Assembly: GCA_905331475.1 (NCBI GenBank)
Contig: CAJNYU010002703.1
Span: 186,001 to 250,000 of the forward strand
Length of the DNA stretch: 64,000 nt
Direction of reading: 5' to 3'
Source of the DNA: Rotaria socialis
Taxonomy: Eukaryota; Rotifera; Eurotatoria; Philodinida; Philodinidae
Shown: piece after piece, positions 48,560 to 61,700 of the stretch
Position numbering within the stretch: position 1 is the stretch's first letter
Layout: the number at the start of each line of letters is the position of its first letter
The notes under the pieces: model-generated
Told to the model about the DNA's origin: nothing
The model's input: the letters and a program-made list of their open reading frames with translations, nothing else
Database searches by the model: none
Translations under genes and position numbers: made by a program

Positions 48560-50159
48560 TTATGACAAATCGAGTATTTGATTAATACATGTATCAATAC
48601 ATTGTTCTTCGTTTAGAAATTTATTGTCATTACCTTTACAACCTGAATATTCAAATTGTTTGCATCTATGGTTTTTATTATCATAATACCACATATTAAC
48701 ATGACCGAAACAGTCACCTCGATCAGGTAATGGAGAACATACTGAAAATATAATATACACGCATAGAAAAAGTTCCTACGCATAAGACAAACTGACTTTT
48801 GCATTCTAAATGGCATTCATGTAATGTTTGAAAATTATTTCCATTTCCACCCAAACCACGATAAATAAATAAATGACAAGTATCTTGATCAGGATTATAA
48901 TACCAACGATTATGATATTGAATATGAGCACCATGAAAACCAGTATCTTGCGGTTGATAACAACGAATTGGTCGATCTAAAATTAGAAATGTAAAATTTA
49001 CCCAATCAGATTCTCTAATTCTACCATGTTCATTGTGATTTTCCGGTTGACATAAAGGTTGTCCACTGTCTATTACAATACATGTATCATTCCCAAAACA
49101 TTGATAATTCTATTTAGAAAAAAAAAATACATTCTGTAAGCAAAGTTTCCTTTTGTGACTTTGTGAATCCCTTACTTGACATGGTGAATTGCATAGACAT
49201 GTACCATTGAGAATTGCAAAACCGTGTGGACATTGTTTTAAACATTGGCACGAACGATCACATATCGAAATGTTAATTGATTGTAATGATAAAATAGAAG
49301 TTTCATTAGTAGATAATTTTTTCGTATTTATAATAATTTCATTCGAATTTATTGCAAATTCATCACTTGTTGTGCTCGCAGACGAATCATTATATGATAT
49401 TGTTTCAGATTTATCATTAAACAATAAGCCCCATTCATGCGTTTGATTATTGTCTGTTGCATTATAAGACATTGTCGTATCATCTAAAGGAATTGTTGAA
49501 GTAATTCGTTCGATTTCATCAATATTTTGATTGTATTTTTCCTGTGGTAAAATGTTAATCTGATCAATGGTTGTAGACTCATTTTTGTCATGAGCATCTG
49601 TTTGATTATCTTGTAAAATTTTGTCAATAGTTGACAACGCAATTTGACTTTCTTCCGTAAGATTACGTTGTACGAGCGAATAGTCCGACACTGCATTTTC
49701 GGTTGAAGATATTTCCAAGATTGTCTCATTGACTTGCGATGAATTTGTTGGATTGAAAAAATCATGAAAACTTTCGATCATTGATAAATTTGATTCTATT
49801 AATAAACTACTAATCGTAGTTGGCTCCAACGAAGACGTATCAACAGTCTGATTTAAAGATCGAAATAGTTTACCAAGAGCAGTTGCAATTTCATCATTCT
49901 CAATCTGTCGAATATCCCGCTGTTGTTGTTTCATCAAAGGTTTTGATTTTGAATATTCACTATTCGTGATTGAAGAATCTAAGTGTCTATTTTGAAGTGA
50001 ATATAATGGATTACGAATAGTAGCACTTTTAGTCAACTAGAACATAAGACAGAACAAAAACATCAATCAACATTGCAATGTGTTATTAATTTTAATACTC
50101 ACGTGTGTAATGAATAGTAGGTAGAAAACATATAATGTATAAGAGCAATAAATGGCCAT
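48560..50159 (-). CDS. Secreted protein with two Kunitz domains
   Basis: Exon 1 (from 50159) encodes MAIYCSYTLYVFYLLFITH, a clear signal peptide. A long Ser/Thr/Asn-rich region with many N-glycosylation sequons follows (49180-50036), then a Cys-rich stretch CDRSCQCLKQCPHGFAILNG and CFGNDTCIVIDSG. Two Kunitz/BPTI-type units close the protein. The first (about 48790-48985) keeps RWYYNPDQDTC and NNFQTLHEC but has His where the second cysteine should be (TGFHGAHI) and Leu where the fourth should be (YRGLGGNG). The second (about 48565-48745) has all six cysteines: CSPLPDRGDCFGHVNMWYY, YSGCKGNDNKF, QCIDTC, with Phe after the second Cys at P1. Kunitz domains are usually serine protease inhibitors; Phe at P1 would favour chymotrypsin-like targets. 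The stop is at 48560-48562. No membrane anchor is visible. Confidence 0.85.
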
Positions 50160-51768
50160 GTTTTTCTGATAATGTTAATCTTCGAATGAACTCGAGCTTC
50201 TTTCTCATACTAGTTGATACAAGGAAAAATATCCGTCATTCTTCTTTTTTTCTCCCTATTATCTCTCGAATATCATAACACTCATTATTATGATAGACAG
50301 TCGATTCTGCCATTTTTTGTTTTCTTTAGGTTGTCTGATGTAATATTTTGATAGTCGGTCTATGTTCAAGTAGAAATATTTTCTTCTTCTAAGTGTACAT
50401 TATCAGTACAAATATGATCTAAATTGAAGTTGTCTTGTTTACTTTTGTGCCTGTAATTACAACAGAAAATTGATGTTTACAAAAATGCAACTCTATTTCA
50501 TAAATGCTCCAGAAAAAATCACATGATCCATCTCTATGTAGGATCTACATATGGTTCATGTCGATCTTTTTCCTTTTCTTGAAAATAACACAGCATCGAG
50601 ACAATCATCTAGTTTATTTTTCAAGGTTTGTTAATAATTGTCCGCTTTACATTGTTTTTTGTTGTTTTGTTATGATGAAGAAGAACAAAGAAAACATTTT
50701 TTTAAATTTCATTTTTGATTACACCATACGATTTTTTTGATTCATTTGATTAAATACATAATTCTGGCAAAATGCTCCTTAGTGATATATTGCGCAATCA
50801 GATCACTGCCTTGGATAGTATACAAGAATAATTAGACGAACTGTCGATCATTGTTTGCGTGATTGCCGTACACGTCTTTGCAGATGATTAGGCTCATTGG
50901 TGGAAGAAGAAAAAAAATTTGTCCGACTATTGAAATTTTTTCTTAGTGATGTAATATCAAGACGCAAGAAAATAATTGTCAATTGAACATATAGAATCTT
51001 AAAAGATTGAATACATGTGTTCTTGTTTGTGTTTTTTTAGTATTTCTTTGAACAATTTTGTTCAAGTTGTGAAACAATAATGTATTGTAGAAATGGATTT
51101 GAATTCCTTTGTCATTATTGCATTCTAACACAAACATATTTGATTATTAAATTGCATCGTCATCCATTATCGTATTGAGTTGTATGCAATGCTTGCAGCG
51201 AAAAACTTTTTGCATACTCACTCTTCAAAATGCATGTTACGGATACCTTAGATTTAATTGTACGGTTTGATTCAAATTCAAACTCTTCATTCGTCGTCTT
51301 TCGTTCTGTCTCTCGTTTTGACATCTATACATTTTACATGCGAACAGCTATCGATTTTTCTTTCACTACAAATTTCACAGGAGAAAAAAAAAATTGAATA
51401 AAGAGAAAGTGAAAAGAATAAGTTCAACGACACGGCATTGCATTTTTCTTTTAAGTGCAAGGTAAGAATCATTTCTACAAGCTTTTTTTTGTCTCAGTGT
51501 CAATATGTAGCTCTTTTTAGACGTTTACTTTTCAATGCGTCGGATGATGATCAACTGTTTTTGTTTTGTTTTCAAATGATAAGTGTTTAAATAGACATAC
51601 ACACATTCATCCAAGGATGTCGTTGAACGTTTCTATTGAAAAGAATTCTGTAAATATAAAAAAAACAATCGCTTTGTTTGAATTTAATAGTCACATGAAG
51701 GAATGAATGAGTAGTAGAAGTTAAGGTCTATTTATTCATAGCTTTTATTTTCAGATTTAATTGTCTTC
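50160..51768. other. Divergent intergenic region (Kunitz / MYND genes)
   Basis: About 1.6 kb between divergent start codons. It contains AT-rich sequence with T- and A-runs and several short chance frames, and I can identify no gene or repeat. Promoters of both neighbours should lie here. Confidence 0.35.
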
Positions 51769-53600
51769 ATGGTTACAATCGATGATAATTATCAGTCGTA
51801 TCCTTTGGTGAAACAATCCAAAGTACGAAAATTACGTACATATACATCATCGGCAAGTTGCAGTAGTGTTAGTGGAAGTTCAGCAAATAATTCACCTATT
51901 GTTGATAAACAAAAAATATATCAGCAGCAGCAGCAGCAACATCATCATCATCATCATCATCATCATCATGGCGATACAGATGAGGGTTATGCAAGTTTTA
52001 CAACAGCAAGTACTACATTAGGTAGTAATAATAGTGCAACATTTAATAAAGATGATAGTGCTTATTCGACATCTGTTTCTGAACGTTTATTTACTGCGAC
52101 AACAACAGCTTCATCATCGTCGTCATCGTCGAGAGTTATCGTTGAAACTGATTCCGATAAGTCAGAACTATCGGACGAAGATGATGCATTAAAAGAATTA
52201 GTCGATTGGCCTTCACTTAATAAACAAGTGCAAACACTTGTTTCTCGTCTTGATAAGTGGCTTCATAATCCATTGCCTGATCGTTATATACCTATTGAAA
52301 AATCTTTTGTTGAACATGCATATCCAGTTTTGAATCGACGAACATCTTCAATACCGCTTTCGATCAATTTAGCTGCTGATGAAACTGAGAAAGCTTATCA
52401 TCAATCAAATTATATTGTCAATTTTGTACAGAATAATGAAGTTCCTCAACAAAAAAAAGCAGTGCCGAAAATTCATATTTCTCGACCACATGTACATTTT
52501 AATCTTCCAACAGAACAGGTACGATTATTACAAGCGAAAACGAAACTTGTCATAAATTATGTTTTATCTTTACCTTTAGCTTCAACATTGCACAACTTGT
52601 TCGAGACTTATTCAATTGACTTCTTCAAAATTCATTCAACGATCATTAATCACATGCCCCTATTGCGAACAAATATATTGTAGTAAAGCTTGTCAAAAAT
52701 CTGATTGGCCAATACATAAACGTCAATGTATTCTATCGAATTCGTATTCATGTTGTGGTTACATATTACGTTTAATGAAAAGTAATGTTTATTTATTAGA
52801 ACGTCTAAGCACTTTGGCATCAAGTGGATATTTATCGTCAGGACGAGGTGCTACATTACTTTACTTCAATAATATGCAAGAAGCCGATGACTATGTACAA
52901 TCGAATACCATAGAAAATACACGTTTAATGGCTGTTTATTGGTCATTAGCAGATACACAACCGAATCGTGCTATAGAAAATCTTCGTTCAACTGAATATG
53001 ATCATTTAAAAGAACTTTGTATGAATTATGATCCAAGTAAAGAATTTGTTTGTCATGTGACAATTGGAGTCGAAGCAGATAAAGGTAAAACTAACAAGAA
53101 CAAAAAAGAATAGGCAGTAAAAAATTCATTAAATTAAATTTTCTTTTATCTATTTTATAGGTAAAGCACGTTATACATGTGTTAGTCGAACAACTATCCA
53201 TAAGCTACTTGAAACTGTACCTAATTCTCAAGCACAAGCGAATTTACCAAGTACATATCCGACTTTATATTTAACATCGTTGAATTATGGTGAAAAAAAT
53301 AATACAAATAATCAACATATGCGTCAAGTATTTTTTGCTAAATTACAAGTTGAATTACGTCAACGCGGAATTGAAATCGAAGAGCATTATCCGGAATTGT
53401 ATAATAAACTCTGTGATTATATATCAACAACGCCTGACAATGAAAAAATCGTAGCATTTACACCTGTATGTTTATTTATGAGACATCGATATTCTCAACA
53501 GCTATTTATGTGTGTCATAACACCAGAATCTGAACCTGATAGATCATGGCTACTTGATCGTTGTTTAATTGAAAAACAATTAACTATTTGTGATAATTGA
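51769..53600 (+). CDS. MYND zinc-finger protein with disordered N-terminus
   Basis: Exon 1 (51769-52518) encodes a Ser/Thr-rich N-terminus with a Gln tract and ten His in a row (51919-51968), then acidic and Lys/Val-rich sequence up to NLPTEQ. A roughly 60-nt intron (GTACGA donor, TTTAG acceptor near 52578) leads to a MYND finger: HCTTCSRL, ITCPYCEQIYCSKACQKSDW and PIHKRQC supply the zinc ligands in the family spacing. About 290 residues of mixed helix/strand composition follow, crossing one more intron at about 53085-53160, to a TGA at 53598-53600. MYND fingers bind proline-rich partners. The region after the finger may be related to the C-terminal domain of the apical-junction protein ajm-1; that is a vague resemblance only. 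The start follows a TTTTCAG acceptor by 14 nt. Confidence 0.75.
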
Positions 53601-55739
53601 TAGAGAGATAGGAAATAGAAAAAAAAGAAAACGATGAAAAATATGTTATATGCATTCGTATTACTCTAGTTTGTTTTCACTATATATAATTTGCCATGAA
53701 ATGGCCGACAACTTTTTTTAGTATTACATAAAAAAACACTTTGCGATAATTGAGAAGAAGTATTCAAAGTATGCTCATATTTACGAATAGAAATACGAGG
53801 TCGAATATGATTTGTTATTGTTGTCGAGCAAGTTTTATTATGTACACATCATTGAAAATTATGTGATAACCATGAACACTACAGATTAAACTTTTTAGGG
53901 TTTCACTCGATTTTATTATGTTTTGCTTAAGCTTTTTTGAGATAGTTTCATGAAGTATGTTGCGGGTAAATTTTTACTAATATGACGTTTCTACGGATTT
54001 AAATCGGTCTAGACAATAAGATTTCCTTGAAAATATTATATATTTTTTCGGGAAATGCATTCAGACAATCTCACTTGTGTAATTAATGAAAGTCTTTTTT
54101 TTTTCTACCGCAGAAAGAGTTATTTATTGATATTGGAAAAATCAAATAAACGATGTTATAAATAATTGAATCCACAAAATAATCTCTAATGTAAATGATA
54201 GTAACGCGCAAAAAGCAAACAATGGAAACATAAGCCAAGCTTTTATTGTGCCTCCCGTTTTTACTGGCAAAATGTTTTTGCGATCTTACAAACCACAACT
54301 GTCTGTAGTTTCTAGTCTACAGATCATCTGCATTTTTTTCTTTTGTTTAAAAGAACTTGTCAAGATTTAAAACGTAAAATATGAAAAAGTATTTTAATAA
54401 CTATATTGTCAATGTTAAAGAGGTTTTTTTGGCGGCATTGAACTTGCCATTTTTTCTCCGCTTAAAAAATTTAAATAAAAAAAAATGTTCTTTCACGCAT
54501 TGCATCTTGACTTACTTTTAAGAACAAAAAAAAAAAGAAATTTAATATATCATGTGAAGACCTACGAAGAGTGTCGGCTTGTCAAACGAGCTACTTTTCA
54601 CCTTTGCTTGTTGAGTATGTCTCTCTCAAATGAAATGGCAAGGTGCAGTGTGGGAATTTTTACTGTAACCTTTTCACTATCATAAAACTTTCAGATGATT
54701 TCAATACGCTTAGTGAGAAATTGATTTTTGAGACGATAGGATTGCTTTAGTTAGATCAAATTTAAAATAAATGATTACTTCTTTCTTCTAGGTTTTGATT
54801 TTGCCTAAGTTGTTATTAGATATTATGATTTATTTATCTTTCTCACAAGAAACAATATTTGGTTGTAAAATATATCATATTAATCATTAGAAAATTTAAT
54901 TAAGATTGTTGTTACAGTTCTCTATACGAAACATACATTATTAACTTCTTCTATTGATCTTCGTACCATACAAAAGAGTTTCATGTAATCAAAAGTTGAT
55001 CAGCTTCATGAAGCCTTTCAACGATTGACTGAATGTATTAAGTTGTGCACACATATTTCTTCGTTGATTCACTCGATTCATCTTGAACTGTAATCGATAT
55101 TATGATTGTGTCCTTGAAAAGGAAACTGTTTTCATTTGGGTTTCATCGTTCAACGTTCGTTTATTTGAATTGCTTGTTAAAATAAAACTCAAGGAAATAC
55201 GATTTCTCTAAATTTCAAGCAATGGCATCTATGTAGAGGTCCCATAATAATTTTTTTTCTAATTATTGATCATTTTCATGTTCGTTACGTTTTACAAAAC
55301 AAAAGTTGATAATAAAATTCTAACAAATCAATATGTTTGCCATGTGCAATAATTGATCACGGAGAGAATAGCAAAACAATCCTTGGTTTATTTCGATATA
55401 TATATATATATATTTATGTGTGTGTGTATGCAGCGAAATACCACCTACTCCTTTTGCTAAATACAAATTTGATGAGATTATTGATGTGATTATAATTTTT
55501 GTTTCGAAATATAAAAAAAATGGAAACTACCAGAAATAGCTCCATATAAATAATAACAACATTCAAGGCTGTATTATCAATGAATGTAACTTGTACTTTA
55601 GCAAGTTCGATAGACTCATATGTATATATCTGCAGCTGATGAATGAATGAAGATAGTTTTAAAACATTGAAATGAAGTGAATCATAAATTTTAGAGAAAA
55701 TTAAAGTATCGATATAAATTAGTTTTTTTAATTTTATAG
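53601..55739. other. Intergenic region upstream of the DOMON/EGF gene
   Basis: About 2.1 kb, AT-rich, with a (TA)n tract near 55398-55412 followed by (GT)n near 55418-55428. Frames such as that at 55414-55770 on the minus strand are readings of low-complexity DNA. No supported gene. Confidence 0.35.
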
Positions 55740-58700
55740 ATGAAACGTCTTCTCTATATATTATTTTCACTGATCAGTGAAGCTTTCATACGTATGTTTC
55801 ATTGTAAAAATCAATGAATGACGTAGTATTTTGATTGTTTCTATTTATCGCATAGCAATTGCAAGTCAATGTGCCGGTGGTATTTGGCCTATACAAGATC
55901 CAACTATTGGCTCATATACTGTGTCATGGAGATATAATCCGGCTTCGAATACAGTTCAATTTATTATTCAAGGTAAAATTTATCAGAGATATTCATTTTT
56001 CAGTCAATGATTCTTGATGTAAAAATTTAGGACAAGCAATAGCTGCTGTGGATCTTACATCGACCTATATTGCAATTGGGTGGTCCGATAAAGCACCAAC
56101 TATGGTTCGTTTTGTGCTGAAAAATTCTTTTGTTTTTCGATGGACGATTATATTTAGTAGATAGTTGAGTTTCTTTTATAGGAATTTTACTAAATCTCGA
56201 TATTTGACGGGGAAAAGTACTACTTTTTTCTATTTATTAGACAAGTATGGATGTTGCAATCTACTTTCCTGGAACGCAGATAGTTCAAGATCGGTAATTA
56301 AATTTTTCTTGCAATGAATACTTATTCAATTTCTTTTTCGTACAGATATTCTCAAGGACATAATACACCATCAGTGGATACTCAACAAGATTTTTGTGTT
56401 ATTCAATCAAATTTAACTGATAAAAATGTTTACGTTTCATTTGAACGATTTGTAACAACAGGCGATACGAAAGATATTAGTTTTAGTTCAAATCTTTATC
56501 TCATGTTCGCTATGGGTCCATACACATTTTCAAGCAATACCAGTAGGCTCAGTCCTCAACATCATTTTTTTCGTATTGCATTACAACGCAGTTTAAGTCT
56601 TATCAATTGTGTTTCAAGTAAATTAGTTTTTTTTTGTTTTGACACGTGATCATTTCTTATTTAGTTGGCTGTTCAACAACACCTTGTACAATAACATCCT
56701 GTCCATGTTTACAACAGATTATATTGGATACTGCACAATGTGTTTGTTTCCTTCCATCACCATGCATTTCAGGCTCAACAATTACACCAAGCCCATCAAC
56801 ATCAACAACACTACCATCAACATCAACAACAACTTCATTAACAACACTACCATCAACAATAACAACAACTTCATTAACAACACTACCATCGACAACGATG
56901 AATGGTACATGTCAAAATCTAGGAAATTCATGTTCACCGAATGGAATCTGCCTTCAGACTACAGCAACACAATTTATATGTCAATGTAAAAACAATTATA
57001 CAGGTTTACTTTGTCAAATGCCATTATTTTCAAATGCTACTGCAAACCCAAATTCATGCCAATGCGCTAATGGAGGAACGTGCTTAACCAATGGAACTTG
57101 TATTTGTACTGATCTTTATCGAGGAGCATTTTGTCAATTAAGTAATAAATCTTCCATTGCGATACAGAAAAAAAGAATAAATTAATATTTTAGATAATCC
57201 TTGTATTGGCTTCTGCCGTAATAATGGTACTTGTTCAGTTAGTTGTACAGATGCATCGTGCAGTTTACCGACTTGCCACTGTACGCATAATTATTCGGGT
57301 ATACAGTGTGAAATAATAGGTAATAATACTTGCCAAGCGAATTCCTGTGTGTACGGAAATTGTACAACATCCACAAATGGCAGTTTTCAATGCCAATGTA
57401 ATTATGGCTTTTTTGGAAATCGATGTGAATTGAGTAAGACAAACAAAAACCCCGTGAAAATTATATATTAAATATTCATTTCATATTTTCAGTCAATAGT
57501 TGTTTATCAAATCCTTGTATACAAGGTACTTGCATAGTATCATCGAATTGTGTAGGGCTACTCTGTAGGTACTCATGTCTTTGTCCTAATGGAACCACAG
57601 GTGATGTATAAATATAGAAAATATTGAAAATAAATAAATTATAAAATAGGTCAAAATTGTGAAATTGGTGGAAATCCTTGTTTAAGTAAACCCTGTCAAA
57701 ATAATGGTACTTGTTCAGTATTAGCGACTACTTATGCATGTCAATGTCTATCGCCATATGGCGGTACGAATTGTGATACAGTTATAAATGTATGCACACC
57801 AAATCCTTGCTTTAACAATGGTATTTGTGTTCGAGATTCAAAAATCCAAGATGGAACATATCACTGTCATTGTCAAAATGGTTATACTGGTACAATATGT
57901 GAATATTGTAAGTAAGAAAAGGATAATCGAAAATCTTGGATTCAAATCGTGTAAGAACGGTGTTTACTAACAATAATAAAAAACAAATAGTAACTTCATT
58001 GAAATGGACCATCGTCTCTTGTTACTAAAGAAAAAGAATTTCTCTTAGCAAATAACATTTGAAATCAAGCTAAAGATTTTCTTTCAAACTTGCACAACGA
58101 AAGAGTATTGATCGATACGAAGTACTCAGTTTATGTTATATCGTCTACACATTAGTTTTTTGTTGAATAACCTGCAGTGGATCTGAAAATCTTACCGAGT
58201 TCGAAATCAACGGTGATCGCACGGATTCGTAAAAGTTGAGCACAGGAAAGATAAGCACGGCAGAAAAAAAACTTAAAAAAATAATGAATAAGCATAAACC
58301 AATTTATGTTAATTAGATCATATACAACATAACTATAATAAGTACAAATTCTGTGCAATAGTCTAATTATTCACACGAAATGAATACAGACAACGTAATT
58401 AATTGCGCATTTGGGTGTGTGGGTGCTACTCTTATTTTTCCTTTTAGTGACACCCACAGCCGCACCCTTAATAAATGTATTCCTTTACAACAATACCACT
58501 CTCTTTTATTACTACAACTTCGTTTTTCAAAAAATAACAGGAATGTTAATTTAAAAGTCATTTTTTTAAATTAAAATTACCTAAAACTTAAAGTCAAATT
58601 CTAACTAGAATTCTACGAAGTTAATTTTATAATAAATTCATTGTTTTTGAATTAAAATGTAATTAAAATTTAGCTTTACATGTAAAAAATTATTTCTCGT

Positions 58701-61700
58701 CGTAATCATTTTTTTAAAATAAAAATGTGTTACCTCTCAAAAAATGATATCAAACGAAGACTATTGACTTATAGAATTTATTCGGATTATTTGTTTTTAA
58801 TGTTCGTAGTATCGAAAACCTAAAAATCCATTTCAAAAGTTTCCAAAACCACTTCATCCAATAGTCGAATAACTTTGTAAATCACAGAAAATTATCCGAG
58901 AAATTACTGAACGAATTGCACAGCTCAAGAGAGAGCACATTTTTCTTGGCTTTTCTTAGCTCCAGATTTCATCAGAAATCGTCTCCTTAAAAGACTTGAG
59001 TTGACTTTCATTTGATAGCAGACTGTTTCTCAATGCCACAGAAGAATTTTACAGAGCTAGATCATTTTTTCTTCAAAACGAATCTATTATCCATCATATC
59101 GATCTAGTTATTATTCCATAGAGTGTACATTTACGTGATTAATTGAATAACATATTGAACAAAATCCCTTAATTCAATAAATGTACTCTCTCCTTTATAT
59201 ACGACTAGCTTATCGCAACGAATTGTCTTGCGACGACATGTACTAGTGCCGAAATCATCAACCTAGAAATTTGACTTCCTATTTCTACAAATAAAGAAAA
59301 TTTATACGATGCAAATGAGAAGAAACAATTTGATTTTGAATTTTTAGTAAACGGTTGTGTTTCTTCACCATGTCTTAATGGTGGTCAATGTATTTCATTG
59401 ACTAATAATTGTTCGTCAACAACATGTCCTGTTAGTTGTGCTTGTTTGAGCGGTACAAGTGGCGTTTATTGTGAAAAACAAGACACTTCATGTTTAACAC
59501 TTTCTTGTCTCCATGGCGGAACCTGTTTAACAAATCTAATAACCAATACTTCTTATTGTCAATGTCGACCGAATACTATTGGTGTTCGGTAAGATGTAAA
59601 ATATTGTGATAGATCTATTTTTCTTTATAATCAATTTATTACAGATGTGAAACAATTCAATCAATATGTACTAGTGCCACATGTTCAAATAATGGCGTTT
59701 GTTATGTAGATGCATCAACTGGTAACAATACATTGGGATGTGTATGTTTTCCAGGTTTTACTGGTCAATATTGTCAATCATTTATAAGTTCTTGTATACA
59801 AAATCCTTGCGGATATAATGGTACCTGTTTTCCTACTTCTAATTCATCGTATTATTGTATTTGTCCAACCGGTTTAATTGGTCCCTCTTGCAATCCAAGT
59901 AGAGTCTTTTTTTTCTAGAAGAAAAAATCAAAAACTTATTTAGAGATCTCAATTTTTCTTCAAGGTACATTAACATCATGTTCAGAATCACCTTGCAATT
60001 ATTTATCAACATGTCAGCAACTAACAAATGCAACTTCAATAAATTATAAATGCCTTTGTCCTAAAAGTTTAACTGGTGATCGATGTCAATATGCGAATTA
60101 TTGTGAAAACCAGCCATGTCAGAATCAGGGTACTTGTTTACCACTGGGCTCAGAAAAGAGTTTCATGTGTCTATGTCAACCGGGATATGGAAATTATGAT
60201 TGTTCAACGTGTATGTTGTTTGAAGTTTGATTGTAAAAATAAGTATTCGTTCGTCTAAAAATAGATTTGGGACGATCATGTAGTCCAAGTACATGTTTAA
60301 ATGGAGGCGTATGTTATTCTAACAATGCAAGTATTCAATGTATGTGTCCATCTGGTTTTGCTGGAGCACGCTGTGAATGGAGTATGCGAAAAAAAGCCTC
60401 TTTGCTTCTTGTTCGATAAATATAAGAACGATATTTAGATTCGATTTGTTCGTCAAATAGTTGTTCAAAAGGTGGAACTTGTAGACAAACAGCTGCAACA
60501 ATGGCTGAATGTTTATGTACAACTGGTTTTACTGGCCCAACATGCAATTTACGTATGTTGCGTTTTTTCTTCTAAAGAAAACACCGGTGTTAATATGAAT
60601 TTTTTTAGGTGATTCTTGTGCTAATTTTCCATGTAAACGTGGTGGTGCCTGTAGAACATTAGATGTTGATACAGGCACGGGGTGGTCAGCATATCAATGT
60701 GTTTGTCCACCAGGATTTTATGGGACCACTTGCGATTCATGTGAGAATGAATAATCTGTTACTTTTATTTTCTAAAGTGGTTTTTCTTTAGCGATAAGTT
60801 CATGTGCAGATATGGTGTGTCCTTCATATAAAATTTGTAATGAACAACCAACAGGACCTGTTTGTACATGTCCGGGAAGTCAAGTTGGAACGTTTTGCCA
60901 ATACGGTAAGATAAGTCTAAATCTGAATTTTTGCGAAAGACATCTGAACGTGCCCATGAAATTTACAGATTATATCTACTATCATATATTCTGAAAACTA
61001 ATATATATGAATAGATTTGTGTTGATTTTATATTATTTAGAAAATCCTTGTAATCTATTATCATCATCGCATTGTTCAAATGGTGGTACCTGTGTTCCTT
61101 CAAATACAGATCCTCCAGTCGCTTCATGTCTTTGTTCGGAAACATTTACAGGTTTCAACTGCAATTCAATAAAACAAAGCAATCCGTGTGGAAGTAATCC
61201 ATGTCAAACGAATGGTTATTGTGCATTATCAGCGTCAAATACTTCATATTCATGCATCTGCCAGCCTAATTATATTGGAAATCAATGTGAAAGAAGTAAA
61301 GCTAAAATAAATGGGTTTTAAATGTATTTGACCCTCTCGAGGTTTTTTTTAGCTAACCCATGTATATCCTCGCCATGTTTAAATCAAGGAGTCTGCCAAG
61401 GCTATTGGAATGCAACAAATACTTGGTACATATGTAGTTGTGTTGGAACATATACAGGAACACATTGTGAAACATCATTACTTAATCCATGTGGTGGCTT
61501 GTGTATGAATGGGTATGTTCTTGATTTAAAATTTTTAAATCTATAAAAATTTGCCTTGTGTTTTTCTTCTAGAAGTCCATGTGTTAACGGAACATGCGTT
61601 TGTCCGGCTCAATATACAGGAACATACTGTGGACTTAGTAAATATTTTTCTTCTTGATTTCAAAGTTCTAAATTAATTATTATATTCACTAGATAATCCA

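Noticed and set aside
58413-58467. TGTGGG-containing hairpin, like the bdelloid telomere repeat
   Set aside because: Only one TGTGGG unit is present, so it is not a telomeric tract; kept only as a hairpin within the long intron.
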